The notes under the pieces were generated by a model. The model saw only the letters and a program-made list of their open reading frames with translations. It did no database searches and was not told where the DNA came from. From IMG/VR virus record IMGVR_UViG_3300035665_000004, positions 57,947-121,946 of that record: a DNA stretch of 64,000 nucleotides; one strand, written 5' to 3'. The position numbers and the translations under genes were made by a program. This DNA comes from a virus. Below, piece by piece: positions 51,414 to 59,998 of this stretch; positions within the stretch are counted from its first letter, which is position 1, and each line of letters begins with the position of its first letter.

Positions 51414-51905
51414 TTATGCTATGCCCATACCAGCATTAAATTCATTCAATTCATTGTTGGTTAATACTATATAAATTCCACCAAAGAATCCACCAAGATT
51501 ATTTTCATAACCAGTTACTACTCTGTTAGTAAATCCATCAAGGAATTCACCCATTTCTTGATCAAATCCATCATTCTCGTTGAAAAAGTTGTTGATTCTT
51601 TCCGCAACTAAAGGACTTTGTGCAACTACTTGTTTAGCAAATGTTACATCAGGATTATATCCAGTAACAACTTTTGGAAAATATGTCAATTTTTGAACTA
51701 ATGGTAATGTTTCTTTATCAGCGTTTTGATCGTTGAATGGTAAAACCGTAACTTGTGTATGTTGACCAGAATTAGTTGCATCCTGTGCGATAACAATCAC
51801 AGGTAAATTATTAGCAGCTTCCGCTTTTGCTAATGCTGGACCTTTGATCATTTCAATCGTTTTAAAATGAAATACTTCTAGTGGTTGAATACTTAAATCT
51901 ATCAT
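51414..51905 (-). CDS. Unrecognised tail-region protein
   Basis: 163 residues, acidic, with a beta-rich first half (LPVIVIAQDATNSGQHTQVTVLPF) and a helical/glycine-rich second half (FFNENDGFDQEMGEFLDGF, NNLGGFFGGIYIVL). No domain recognised. It has two late-type promoters upstream and its own terminator, so it may be expressed at high level as a virion component. Confidence 0.6.
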   Translation of the reverse strand: MIDLSIQPLEVFHFKTIEMIKGPALAKAEAANNLPVIVIAQDATNSGQHTQVTVLPFNDQNADKETLPLVQKLTYFPKVVTGYNPDVTFAKQVVAQSPLVAERINNFFNENDGFDQEMGEFLDGFTNRVVTGYENNLGGFFGGIYIVLTNNELNEFNAGMGIA

Positions 51906-51943
51906 ATCAATTCTCCTATCATGTGTTTAATATGTTACTCTTT

Positions 51944-51951
51944 TATTTATA
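51944..51951 (-). promoter_or_regulatory. T4-type late promoter (TATAAATA)
   Basis: A perfect TATAAATA on the - strand, 39 nt before the gene at 51414-51905. Confidence 0.65.
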
Positions 51952-52018
51952 TCTTCAGCCATATTATTTGAAAATCACAATGGCATAGAAATCAAATTTA
52001 TCTTACTTTGATCACAGT

Positions 52019-52026
52019 TATTTATC
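52019..52026 (-). promoter_or_regulatory. Second late-type promoter (GATAAATA)
   Basis: GATAAATA on the - strand, preceded 13 nt upstream by GATGTC, the same arrangement as at 11736. Confidence 0.55.
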
Positions 52027-52227
52027 ACTACTGTAGAAAGACATCGAAATTTAGGTTGGGAGTGGTAGGTAATTCACATTTTTTATGAAAATAATTGAAC
52101 TTGTCAACATTTAGTTTACAATCATTAAAACCGGTAATGATGATTTGTGGTCTCTCGAACAGAAGAATATAATTAATCTTTTAGTGATTAAAACTCAGGA
52201 ATATTGGTCATTTAAGGACATAAGAAC

Positions 52228-52261
52228 AAAACACCCTTTAATATTAACTAAAGGGTGTTTT
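52228..52261 (-). terminator. Terminator after the 52295-54172 fibre
   Basis: A 13-bp stem AAAACACCCTTTA (52228-52240) against TAAAGGGTGTTTT (52249-52261) with an 8-nt loop, starting 34 nt after the fibre stop and running into TTTTG on the - strand. Confidence 0.85.
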
Positions 52262-52294
52262 GACATATTAACAAGATGAAAATATGTATATTTT

Positions 52295-54172
52295 CTATGC
52301 GGGTAAATCAGTTCTATTAATAATCCAATAATAGAAATCAGCATATGGGTTGGTTCTTATAGACAACATAATTCTTGAATTTGGTAACAAATTCAATTTC
52401 ATATAGCTGCCACCACCAAATCCAACCATTTTTGACCATGATTTAGTCCAGGCATAAGTTGATGTATTAATAGACCATTTGGAAATAGTTAAAAAGGATG
52501 CAGATGGATGCACAATCAACCAACTATTCGCACCATCGGGAACAATACATGCACCACCAAAATTAGGGTCAGACCCAAAACCTACAGATGTTCCCGCAGT
52601 TGAGGTAACATCTGAATATGAGGTATATGAATTATAAAGATATGTTTTTGCACCATGATATACTAATACTGCCCCTGTACTCAACGCAACACCCCAAAAC
52701 TGGGATGATGATAAGGGGTTATCCCAACCACCAGCACCAGCATTCACATCATTATATGAGGTGGAGCTACCGGAAAATACTCTTGCGTAACATTGTGATC
52801 CACTTTGATACCAATGTGTTACACCAGAAATAGCAGTATTTGCAGTTGTACTGTTTGCTTGTAACAAGAATTGCATTACTGGAGATGTAGATGTTGTTGC
52901 CCCTGGGTTATATACCGAAACAGATGGTGATTCTGGATTTCTAAAATCCAAACCATGAATTCTAGTTCTAGAATCGGATGCACTATAACCAGTATTTGCA
53001 CCTAACCAACCTGAACCATCAGAATCCGGCAATCCAAAATATTGTCCATTATGATCGTGAATACCTTGTGAATTGTCAGTACCAGATTGATAAATATGTC
53101 TAGCAGTGTTATTGGCATTTAAAATAGCAGTTGCGTAACCCATAACGTGCGAACCATTACCTGGCCATGGAATGTTACCACTGTAATGAAACGAACCGGA
53201 TTTATTATCAGATACCATCGAACAAGTAGAAAAATCGTATGGTGATGAGTTATTAGTCCACAATTTTGTTGCGGTACCAACAGTAACCGTATTATCTGCA
53301 TTTACTTGAAATGGTAAAATAGTTGAACAACAACCACCTATAGCGATTGGTCTGTATCCACCTTGCATCAACCCAAACTGTGCTACACCCGCAGATACAC
53401 CATCAGTTCTTTGTACTAACCAACCATAACTTTGAGTATTTGTATTGTTCCAGTTAATATCTGGAAAATACTGTGATAATGAAATTGAACCTGTAGCGGC
53501 AAAAGTTATTCCCGTCGAACTACTACTTGAACCACCAGAAATAGTAATATCCCCTGAACCAACCAGTGAATTACCATTTATAGTTTTTAGTCCAGTAGTA
53601 GATAATTTTGCATCTAACGCAGATTGTAACCCAGTAACAGTGGAAATAGAGTGATTATGTGAATCATCAACAACAGTAGTAGTTATTGAAACATTACCAG
53701 TACCATCAAATGAAACTGACCCAGTAACATCACTAGTCAAAGAAATAGTTCTTGCAGTTGCTAATTTAGTTGCTGCTGTTGCAGTTGCAGTTAGACCTAA
53801 TTTACCATCAATGTTTGTTTGTAATGTATTCACCGCAGTAGTTCTAGCTGTAACTTCATTAGCCAATGCAGTATTGTTTGATGTAACATATGATGCGAAT
53901 GCGTTATCATTAGTAGTATCAACTGAGTTAATCAAAGTAACAATTTCAGCAAATGAATCTTTATCAGCAGATGATGCTGATAAAATAGCATCAATTCTAG
54001 CTTTTTCGGTATTGATAGCATTTGTTAAAGTTGTATCAGCAGATTGTCTAGAATTTGTTTCAGATGTAAGTGCAGTCTGTAAAGTCGTATCTGCATTTTG
54101 TCTAGCGGTAGCTTCATTTGCAACCGCTGTTGCAACTACACTACCCATTTTTTTAAAAATTGAATCAACCAT
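52295..54172 (-). CDS. Long tail fibre with conserved anchor and beta-rich tip
   Basis: 625 residues. Anchor DSIFKKMGSVVATAV and coiled-coil units (SETNSRQSADTTLTNA), the conserved SADKDSFAEIVTLI block, then the phage-fibre motif KTINGNSLVGSGDITISGG at about residue 205. The remaining about 400 residues are a beta-rich Ser/Gly/Asn domain with many Trp and Tyr (NTNTQSYGWLVQRTDG, GWLGANTGYSASDSRTRIHG, YYWIINRTDLPA), presumably the receptor-binding tip. Of the four anchor-sharing genes it is the only one that carries its own large tip instead of leaving that to a downstream gene. Confidence 0.8.
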   Translation of the reverse strand: MVDSIFKKMGSVVATAVANEATARQNADTTLQTALTSETNSRQSADTTLTNAINTEKARIDAILSASSADKDSFAEIVTLINSVDTTNDNAFASYVTSNNTALANEVTARTTAVNTLQTNIDGKLGLTATATAATKLATARTISLTSDVTGSVSFDGTGNVSITTTVVDDSHNHSISTVTGLQSALDAKLSTTGLKTINGNSLVGSGDITISGGSSSSSTGITFAATGSISLSQYFPDINWNNTNTQSYGWLVQRTDGVSAGVAQFGLMQGGYRPIAIGGCCSTILPFQVNADNTVTVGTATKLWTNNSSPYDFSTCSMVSDNKSGSFHYSGNIPWPGNGSHVMGYATAILNANNTARHIYQSGTDNSQGIHDHNGQYFGLPDSDGSGWLGANTGYSASDSRTRIHGLDFRNPESPSVSVYNPGATTSTSPVMQFLLQANSTTANTAISGVTHWYQSGSQCYARVFSGSSTSYNDVNAGAGGWDNPLSSSQFWGVALSTGAVLVYHGAKTYLYNSYTSYSDVTSTAGTSVGFGSDPNFGGACIVPDGANSWLIVHPSASFLTISKWSINTSTYAWTKSWSKMVGFGGGSYMKLNLLPNSRIMLSIRTNPYADFYYWIINRTDLPA

Positions 54173-54199
54173 TTTTATTCTCCATATTATTATAAAATT

Positions 54200-54685
54200 T
54201 TAAACACCTAATTGAGCAACTACTGCGTCAAACTCTTCAACAGTTGCGGTCGATCTTATTTGTAATTCTGTGGCGTTTCCATCAACTCTTAATTGTTCAA
54301 CTTGTTCAAACAATGTATTCAACTCATGTAATTTATCAGTTTCATCTGTACTGATTGTACCATTAACTAATTTCAATGTAAGTTGAACAGCTTTTGCGGT
54401 AAGATTCCGTTGCTTTACTTCATCACCAACTAATGAAATAATAGTAGCGGCTGTTTCTGCGTCAATTTCGTGACATTTTGCATCTTTAAGTAAATTCAAA
54501 TCTGTGAAATCTACGGTGTCTAATAACAAAACATTTGAGTTTGTCAATAACGAAAATTTTATTCTTGCATCAGTGGGCATAATTCCCACAATCAAACTTT
54601 GTAATGAAACTTGTAATAACACTTTTGTCGTTTCATCAGATTCCTGTTCGATATATTTTCTTAGTAAAGTAATGTATTTTTCCAT
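54200..54685 (-). CDS. Unrecognised helical protein heading the fibre region
   Basis: 161 residues, mostly helical, acidic, without membrane segments (MEKYITLLRKYIEQESDETTKVLL, then CHEIDAETAATIISLVGDE). A late-type promoter is 63 nt upstream, and the long fibre follows 28 nt on. It could be a fibre chaperone or attachment protein by position; no motif supports a specific role. Confidence 0.55.
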   Translation of the reverse strand: MEKYITLLRKYIEQESDETTKVLLQVSLQSLIVGIMPTDARIKFSLLTNSNVLLLDTVDFTDLNLLKDAKCHEIDAETAATIISLVGDEVKQRNLTAKAVQLTLKLVNGTISTDETDKLHELNTLFEQVEQLRVDGNATELQIRSTATVEEFDAVVAQLGV

Positions 54686-54747
54686 TTTAGTTTCCTTGCA
54701 TAAAAATAATATTGAAATGTATATTTTTTCTACTATACACCCTACCT

Positions 54748-54755
54748 ATATTTAT
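54748..54755 (-). promoter_or_regulatory. T4-type late promoter (GATAAATA)
   Basis: GATAAATA on the - strand, 63 nt before the gene at 54200-54685. GATGTC is not present upstream here. Confidence 0.5.
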
Positions 54756-54839
54756 CATGTGCACGATAAATTACCACCCTTTAAAAAAGTATTGTAAAAT
54801 AATTTTTGCGGATGATAACTTAAAAATTGGATCTACAGC

Positions 54840-55895
54840 ATGGATAATTGGACAAAAAATACAATCTTAAAAAAAATCCATAATGGTGAAGTAAAACAAT
54901 CAACTGTTATTTGGAAAAAATTATCTACGAACGACTTAACCGAAATTGAAAATTCTCCAGGTATTAAAAAAGTAGAAAAACTATACAACTGGTTGTATGA
55001 TAACCCATCGGTGAATTGTAAACAATGTTATTCTAGCAAAGTATCATTTAGAAATTTCACCAAAGGATATGCAACTTTTTGCTCACCACAATGTTCAGGC
55101 GATTGGTACAGAACCAATGAAACAAATGAACAAAAAAAAGTAAAAGGTAATAAGATTTCTAAAACATTGAATTCCAAATCTGTGAATGAATGGAAATTAA
55201 CGATAAGTAAAAGAAAACAAGAAAAATTTAAAAAATATGGTGATGAAAATTTTAACAATAGAGTTAAACACTGTAATACGATGCTATCAAGATACAATGT
55301 CAAGTATCCATTACAAATACAAGAAATCAATACCAAATTTAAAAATACCATAGCGACAAAGGATTGGTCACAATCCATCAAATTGCGTAAACAAACCCTA
55401 CTAAAAAACACAGGATTTGAACATCAATTAAAAAACCCAGTGGTGAAAGAAAAAATTAAAATTTCAAATTTCAAAAAATTTGGAGTTGAAAACCCAAGTC
55501 AATGTCCGGTGGTAGCAAAAAACAAACTAAAATCCTCCTATTTAAAAAAGGAATATATTTTTCCCAGTGGTCGAAAAGAATTAGTTCAAGGTTATGAACA
55601 TTTTGAAATTACCAGATTATTGAAAATTTACCACGAAGATGATATTGTAATCAATCAATTGGAAATGCCAGAAATTTGGTATTTTAAAGATGGTAAAAAA
55701 CATAGGTACTTTCCAGATATTTTCATACCAAAAGAAAACAAAATTATTGAGGTAAAAAGTGATTATACTTTAAAATTACATTTAGAAGCAAATTTACTCA
55801 AAAAATTAAGATGTCTCGAATTGGGGTTTAATTTTGAATTTAGGATATATGATGCTAATATGAATTTGTTAGATGAGGAGGAATTTTTCAATTAA
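54840..55895 (+). CDS. Vsr-like (EDxHD-type) homing endonuclease
   Basis: 351 residues. An N-terminal helical part (SPGIKKVEKLYNWLYDNP) leads to a zinc-finger-like CKQCYSS...CSPQC and a basic middle region with repeated DNA-binding units (KYGDENFNNR, RYNVKYPLQI, KFGVENPSQC). The nuclease domain at residues 235-351 has GYEHFEITRLLKIYHEDDIV, HRYFPDIFIP and IIEVKSDYTLK, the pattern of the Vsr-related family found beside fractured phage genes. It converges on the topoisomerase gene that ends in an N-intein, 28 nt between stops. It appears intact, unlike the relative at 22762-24483. Its start has no clear ribosome site. Confidence 0.85.
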   Translation: MDNWTKNTILKKIHNGEVKQSTVIWKKLSTNDLTEIENSPGIKKVEKLYNWLYDNPSVNCKQCYSSKVSFRNFTKGYATFCSPQCSGDWYRTNETNEQKKVKGNKISKTLNSKSVNEWKLTISKRKQEKFKKYGDENFNNRVKHCNTMLSRYNVKYPLQIQEINTKFKNTIATKDWSQSIKLRKQTLLKNTGFEHQLKNPVVKEKIKISNFKKFGVENPSQCPVVAKNKLKSSYLKKEYIFPSGRKELVQGYEHFEITRLLKIYHEDDIVINQLEMPEIWYFKDGKKHRYFPDIFIPKENKIIEVKSDYTLKLHLEANLLKKLRCLELGFNFEFRIYDANMNLLDEEEFFN

Positions 55896-55923
55896 TTCTT
55901 CCTCATCCTAATCCATTACAAAT

Positions 55924-57561
55924 TTAGAAATGTAAGTGTTTTTTTCTTAGTAATTTATGAATTTCAGGTTTGAGATTATTAGTTTCAACAATCTCTATTT
56001 GTTGATTTTCAACATTAAAGATGGGATGTTTATGATTTTCGGAAAATGATAAACCACTACCATCTACAGAAATAACCCACTCTTCTTTCTCAATGGTATC
56101 GTTAACAATCACAGATTTTAACTCACCCGTATGTGTTAGAACTCGTTCACCAATAATCACATCACTAATTTTTTTATTTCCAAATTCAGTATGGATAAGA
56201 GTATCTGACTTTACACAATCCCCTTCAGAAAAAGCAATACTACAAATTGACCTATCTTTAGAATAACAATCAATTAACTTATGAAGTTTTCCTCGTTTCC
56301 CTTTCTGATTTTTTTTCACCTTAGCCATATCAGAAATACGTTGTCTAAATTCGGCTCTTGATAAAACTTCGTCAACCCAATCTTTGTTTTGAGAAATAAA
56401 TTTACCAATATTATCTATCACCATTTTGTCAATATGTTTTTTGATCTCTGGGGAAATCAAACGTGTTTTTGATTGATTGTCATATCGAGGATTTTTCATT
56501 TTTACATCGGCAATAACCAACATATTATGTCTAACATCATGTTTATTAAGTTCAATCTTTCTTTTCTTACATTCAGATTTAAGTTTTTCAGTTACAGATG
56601 AAAAGAAAGTATTGAAAAACATAAATGCTGCTGTCCCACCTTCAAATAACAAAGAGGAATTAACATAAACAAATACTTTTTCATCAATACCCTGATACTT
56701 ATCCAAAATTAAATAATATTTTGCTGTGAATTCTGGATCAACATATTTAAATTCAAAAAATCTATCAGAAACATTTTTGATGTATTCACCCATACCACCT
56801 TTGAAACAAAAATCTTCCTCAATATGTTCTTCCTCACCATCTGCATCCAACTGTTTTCGAGAATAACTCATTTCAATTTCTGGATTATTAAGAGCAATTT
56901 CAAAAACTCGATTTTCGATTAATTCTGGATCAATTTCAGTAGTAGCAAATTGAGTTAAAGTAGTATCAAATTTAAATTCAGTACCAGTACCAGTATCTTT
57001 ACCTTTATAAATGTTTATTGATGGGGGATCAATTGAATTTGTACCATCCCTATACATCTGTTCATAAAACTTACCATCTCGTTTAATCGAAACTTGAAAT
57101 TCTTCGGATAACATAGCAACAACCGAACTACCAACACCATTAGTTCCAATAACACCACTATCTTTTGAGGAATCATCGAAATTTCTTCCAGAACGCAATT
57201 CTGTGAATACTGTTTCGGGAGTATATCTTCCTGTTTGTGGATGTACGTCAATAGGTACACCACGACCATTATCAACAACTTTAAATCTATTATCGACAAC
57301 ATTATGAAACACCGATATTTTCTTATCTTTCTTTTTTAATTGTGTTAATTCATCAATAGAATTGTCAACAATTTCATTAAATGATTTATATAATGCTGGA
57401 ATAAAATCTTTTTGTTTTATAAAAATATCATTTTTTTCAAAAATTGGCATTTCATAAGATGTCATTTCGGTTGAACCAACATATATTTGTGATCTCAAAC
57501 GACAATGATCTCTATCGGATAATACCTGAATATCGCTTGATGAATAACTCTTATCGGTCAT
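55924..57561 (-). CDS. 39: Topoisomerase II ATPase subunit (gp39-like) ending in an N-intein
   Basis: 545 residues. GHKL ATPase motifs: NEIVDNSIDE, VVDNGRGVPID, GTNGVGSSVVAML; the transducer domain follows to residue about 400. The protein reaches the Toprim motif ICSIAFSEGD, and then the frame becomes an intein N-fragment of 97 residues: Cys1 at 56215-56217 (CVKSDTLI, block A), VIIGERVLTH, and block B SENHKHPIF, ending LRKKHLHF. The insertion point EGD|S is the conserved Toprim loop of GyrB-type enzymes. The rest of the Toprim domain with the matching C-intein must be encoded elsewhere. A Vsr-like homing endonuclease abuts the break. Confidence 0.9.
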   Translation of the reverse strand: MTDKSYSSSDIQVLSDRDHCRLRSQIYVGSTEMTSYEMPIFEKNDIFIKQKDFIPALYKSFNEIVDNSIDELTQLKKKDKKISVFHNVVDNRFKVVDNGRGVPIDVHPQTGRYTPETVFTELRSGRNFDDSSKDSGVIGTNGVGSSVVAMLSEEFQVSIKRDGKFYEQMYRDGTNSIDPPSINIYKGKDTGTGTEFKFDTTLTQFATTEIDPELIENRVFEIALNNPEIEMSYSRKQLDADGEEEHIEEDFCFKGGMGEYIKNVSDRFFEFKYVDPEFTAKYYLILDKYQGIDEKVFVYVNSSLLFEGGTAAFMFFNTFFSSVTEKLKSECKKRKIELNKHDVRHNMLVIADVKMKNPRYDNQSKTRLISPEIKKHIDKMVIDNIGKFISQNKDWVDEVLSRAEFRQRISDMAKVKKNQKGKRGKLHKLIDCYSKDRSICSIAFSEGDCVKSDTLIHTEFGNKKISDVIIGERVLTHTGELKSVIVNDTIEKEEWVISVDGSGLSFSENHKHPIFNVENQQIEIVETNNLKPEIHKLLRKKHLHF

Positions 57562-57760
57562 ATAAATTTCTCCAATTTGTAAATATTTTTTATATTATAT
57601 TATATTATACACTATTTTGATGAAAAAATGACAAATTTTACGAAGGTATTTGTTTGAATTTTGATTAAAAATAATATCATTAAATTATACTATTTTAGTC
57701 AACCATCCTTAATGAGTTTGAGTGAGTGTAACACGAGTGAACAAACTATTGAAAATATTA

Positions 57761-58234
57761 TTAGAATTCTGTACCAAACGGTGGTAATACAATGGGGGCA
57801 ACCTTGAATTTATCCCACCCTAGATGATCGGGATGTAAAAAAACTATAGAAGTAACTATGGTCATGCGAAATATTTCACCCAAATCATCAAATTTTTTAC
57901 TATAAGTATTCAATAAATACCCAAGAGTATTCAACAATCTTTGATATTCTTTTTCATCAGGTTGATAAATATCAACTAATTGTTCCACCAACCAACTATA
58001 TTCAAACACATATTCGGTTTCAACACATAGCCAGTTTCCACGCAATTTTTTTGTTATGTCGTTAATACCTTCATTAGTAATAAACAACCCATCTTTTTGC
58101 CATATGGTATCAGTAACATCAAAATAATTTGAATCCATCACACATTCAATTAAACTATCCAACAATTCAAAATATTTTTCATTATCAGTATTCGATCTAA
58201 CCTCACATAATACTTGACCAATAATTGTATCCAT
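57761..58234 (-). CDS. Unrecognised acidic protein
   Basis: About 157 residues from the ATG at 58234; an ATG 12 nt earlier overlaps the GGAG ribosome site. Helical and acidic, with Trp/Tyr-rich LRGNWLCVETEYVFEYSWLV and a C-terminus LPPFGTEF. No domain recognised. A late-type promoter lies about 100 nt upstream. The 199 bp between its stop and the topoisomerase start hold no visible gene. Confidence 0.55.
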   Translation of the reverse strand: MDTIIGQVLCEVRSNTDNEKYFELLDSLIECVMDSNYFDVTDTIWQKDGLFITNEGINDITKKLRGNWLCVETEYVFEYSWLVEQLVDIYQPDEKEYQRLLNTLGYLLNTYSKKFDDLGEIFRMTIVTSIVFLHPDHLGWDKFKVAPIVLPPFGTEF

Positions 58235-58332
58235 GTAAAACTCCATAATTTATTTTTTCCCTGATTATGTTAAAAACCATTAATTCATTATAATTATAAT
58301 ACCAAAATGTTGAAATAGGTGTATTCAATATT

Positions 58333-58340
58333 TATTTATC
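58333..58340 (-). promoter_or_regulatory. Late-type promoter (GATAAATA)
   Basis: GATAAATA on the - strand about 100 nt before the gene at 57761-58234; an overlapping AATAAATA lies 4 nt further on. Confidence 0.45.
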
Positions 58341-58379
58341 CGTGTGCCAAGTTAATAACAAAAAAAATGCAATAAAAAA

Positions 58380-58417
58380 GTGGGTCTACCAAGATATTTC
58401 TTCTTAATAGCACCCAC
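58380..58417 (-). terminator. Terminator after the endolysin gene
   Basis: GTGGGT (58380-58385) pairs with ACCCAC (58412-58417) on the - strand across a 26-nt loop, followed by CTTTTTTATT. Confidence 0.6.
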
Positions 58418-58430
58418 CAATTTTTAAAAT

Positions 58431-59051
58431 CTATGCTTTCCTAGTAACATTATAGAAAATATGCCCACCAATCATGACAGTTATTCGCATTCTCCTACAC
58501 CATTTAGGTTTAACATGTCTTTCATGATAGAATTCTGCACCACCGGTAACATCATCTAATTCACCTAGTAATGCCAATAATGCAATTTCTTTTGATTCCG
58601 CATATGATAATCCCCTATGAGGTATATTACTGCGTTTATCACACGTCCAACTAAAAGCACAACTTCTATTGTTGCGAGAATAAACCACCCCACATACTGA
58701 TTTACCATATTTGCCACTACTAACTCTTTTCAAAGTTACATTGGCAATCGCAATCTTCCCTTTCCTAGATTCCCCACCAGCTTCAAAATAAATATTATCC
58801 GCTAAACAGGATAAATCATTAGAACTTTTCACCCCCGAGTTTCTAGAGTTGTTTTTCGATATTTTATTTTCACTTACCAATTTAGGATTTATAGATGTTG
58901 AAAATGCCGTCTTTGCTTCATGTTTAACCGGTTTTTTAGTATTTGAACTAACAACTTTTGAATTTTCTTTAACATCTTTTATTGATGCCTCAGATACATT
59001 AACATGAAACATAAACGCTATCGCCCATAAAATGCAATGCGTATTTTTCAT
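58431..59051 (-). CDS. Secreted SleB-type cell wall hydrolase (probable endolysin)
   Basis: 206 residues. Residues 1-22 form a Sec signal peptide (MKNTHCILWAIAFMFHVNVSEA, cleavage after SEA). Residues 23-80 are a Ser/Lys/Asn linker. The domain 82-206 is the Hydrolase_2/SleB fold: LADNIYFEAGGESRKGKIAIANVTLKR with the catalytic Glu in YFEAGGE, then SVCGVVYS and SCAFSWTC. Enzymes of this type cleave peptidoglycan glycan strands. As an exported endolysin it could act without a holin pore, which matters for the lysis hypothesis at 16.7 kb. The - strand -10 at 59086-59091 is a promoter candidate. Confidence 0.85.
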   Translation of the reverse strand: MKNTHCILWAIAFMFHVNVSEASIKDVKENSKVVSSNTKKPVKHEAKTAFSTSINPKLVSENKISKNNSRNSGVKSSNDLSCLADNIYFEAGGESRKGKIAIANVTLKRVSSGKYGKSVCGVVYSRNNRSCAFSWTCDKRSNIPHRGLSYAESKEIALLALLGELDDVTGGAEFYHERHVKPKWCRRMRITVMIGGHIFYNVTRKA

Positions 59052-59548
59052 TTTTTTCCCTCAATAATCTTTATAACGATAAATCATTATAACGTTTCTA
59101 TTTGTAACTCTAATCTCTCCAATTATGAAAACCACATATACATTCTTTATGATTCCCTCAACAATTCCATTTCAATGAAACTGTATATATCCGAGGATTA
59201 TTAGCGTTCCACATTCAGTTGTTTTTTGTTATATTACTAAATGAAGAAACTTTTAACTAAACTACTATTCCTCTTTACCCTTGAGAATCGTTTTAAGTTT
59301 TAACCACCAATAATTCCACTACATACAACATTATTATACCATAAAAACTGATATTTTTACTAACAATGTTCCTCATGATGTAGTCAAATTAGAAAAAAGT
59401 TACACTAATGTAGTTTTATTTTACAAAAAAAATATAAAATAATACAACCTACTATTTATATATGTCAAAAAATATTTTTATAGTACAGTTTTGAAATAGT
59501 GGTATAAATAAAAGAATAAAACATCACAAATAAAGAGGAAAAAATGTT
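59052..59548. other. Divergent intergenic region
   Basis: No confident gene in about 500 bp. It holds the endolysin -10 (TATAAT on the - strand at 59086-59091) within a direct repeat of TTATAACG, two very short ORFs (16 and 20 codons, no clear ribosome sites), and at the right end the late promoter 59503-59510 for the gene at 59549. Confidence 0.5.
59503..59510 (+). promoter_or_regulatory. T4-type late promoter (TATAAATA)
   Basis: A perfect TATAAATA on the + strand, 39 nt before the ATG at 59549. Confidence 0.7.
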
Positions 59549-59998
59549 ATGAAATTGATGACTATTTTAAAAGAAGTTAGAGAATTAGAAAATGTGCATA
59601 TGCTATTGGAAGCAGAAAGAAAAGAGATCAATACCATTTACAATGAATCCACAGATGATTCCTTATTCCCAGGTTTTGACATAAATCAATCATACTCTAA
59701 AGAAAAAGCAAAAAGTATTATAGTTAAGGCACAGAACAATAAAAAAGTTGCTGCGGTCAGAGATGATATTATCGCTGCAATCATTGATAATAACCCACAA
59801 ATAAATGATATTAAAACTTTATTGAAATCAAAAACTAAAAACCAAATTACAGTTGACTATTTAACATTATTAGCAGCGGCTCATGGTGGTGAAGATAAAC
59901 TACTTGCGGCATCTGGTGATGAAAAAAGTTTCTTTCAAAAAATCTATGATTTACTTCCAAAAAAATCTGAAACCACAGATACTAAAAATTCAGATTGA
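59549..59998 (+). CDS. Unrecognised late protein
   Basis: 149 residues, helical, with acidic N-terminus and a Lys/Ser tail. A hydrophobic stretch LLAAAHGGEDKLLAA lies near residue 110. The late promoter and strong AGAGGAA suggest a virion or maturation protein made in quantity. A two-codon reading frame (ATGTTATGA at 59544) overlaps the start codon, so ribosomes may load there and re-initiate. A strong two-sided terminator follows. Function unknown. Confidence 0.6.
   Translation: MKLMTILKEVRELENVHMLLEAERKEINTIYNESTDDSLFPGFDINQSYSKEKAKSIIVKAQNNKKVAAVRDDIIAAIIDNNPQINDIKTLLKSKTKNQITVDYLTLLAAAHGGEDKLLAASGDEKSFFQKIYDLLPKKSETTDTKNSD

Larger units (their letters stand above)
51906..52294 (-). other. 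Intergenic region with two late promoters and a terminator
   Basis: No gene is visible in these 389 bp. On the - strand it holds TATAAATA (51944-51951), GATAAATA (52019-52026) with GATGTC 13 nt upstream of it, an ATCATTA/TAATGAT hairpin at 52122-52142, and a terminator at 52228-52261. Confidence 0.6.
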
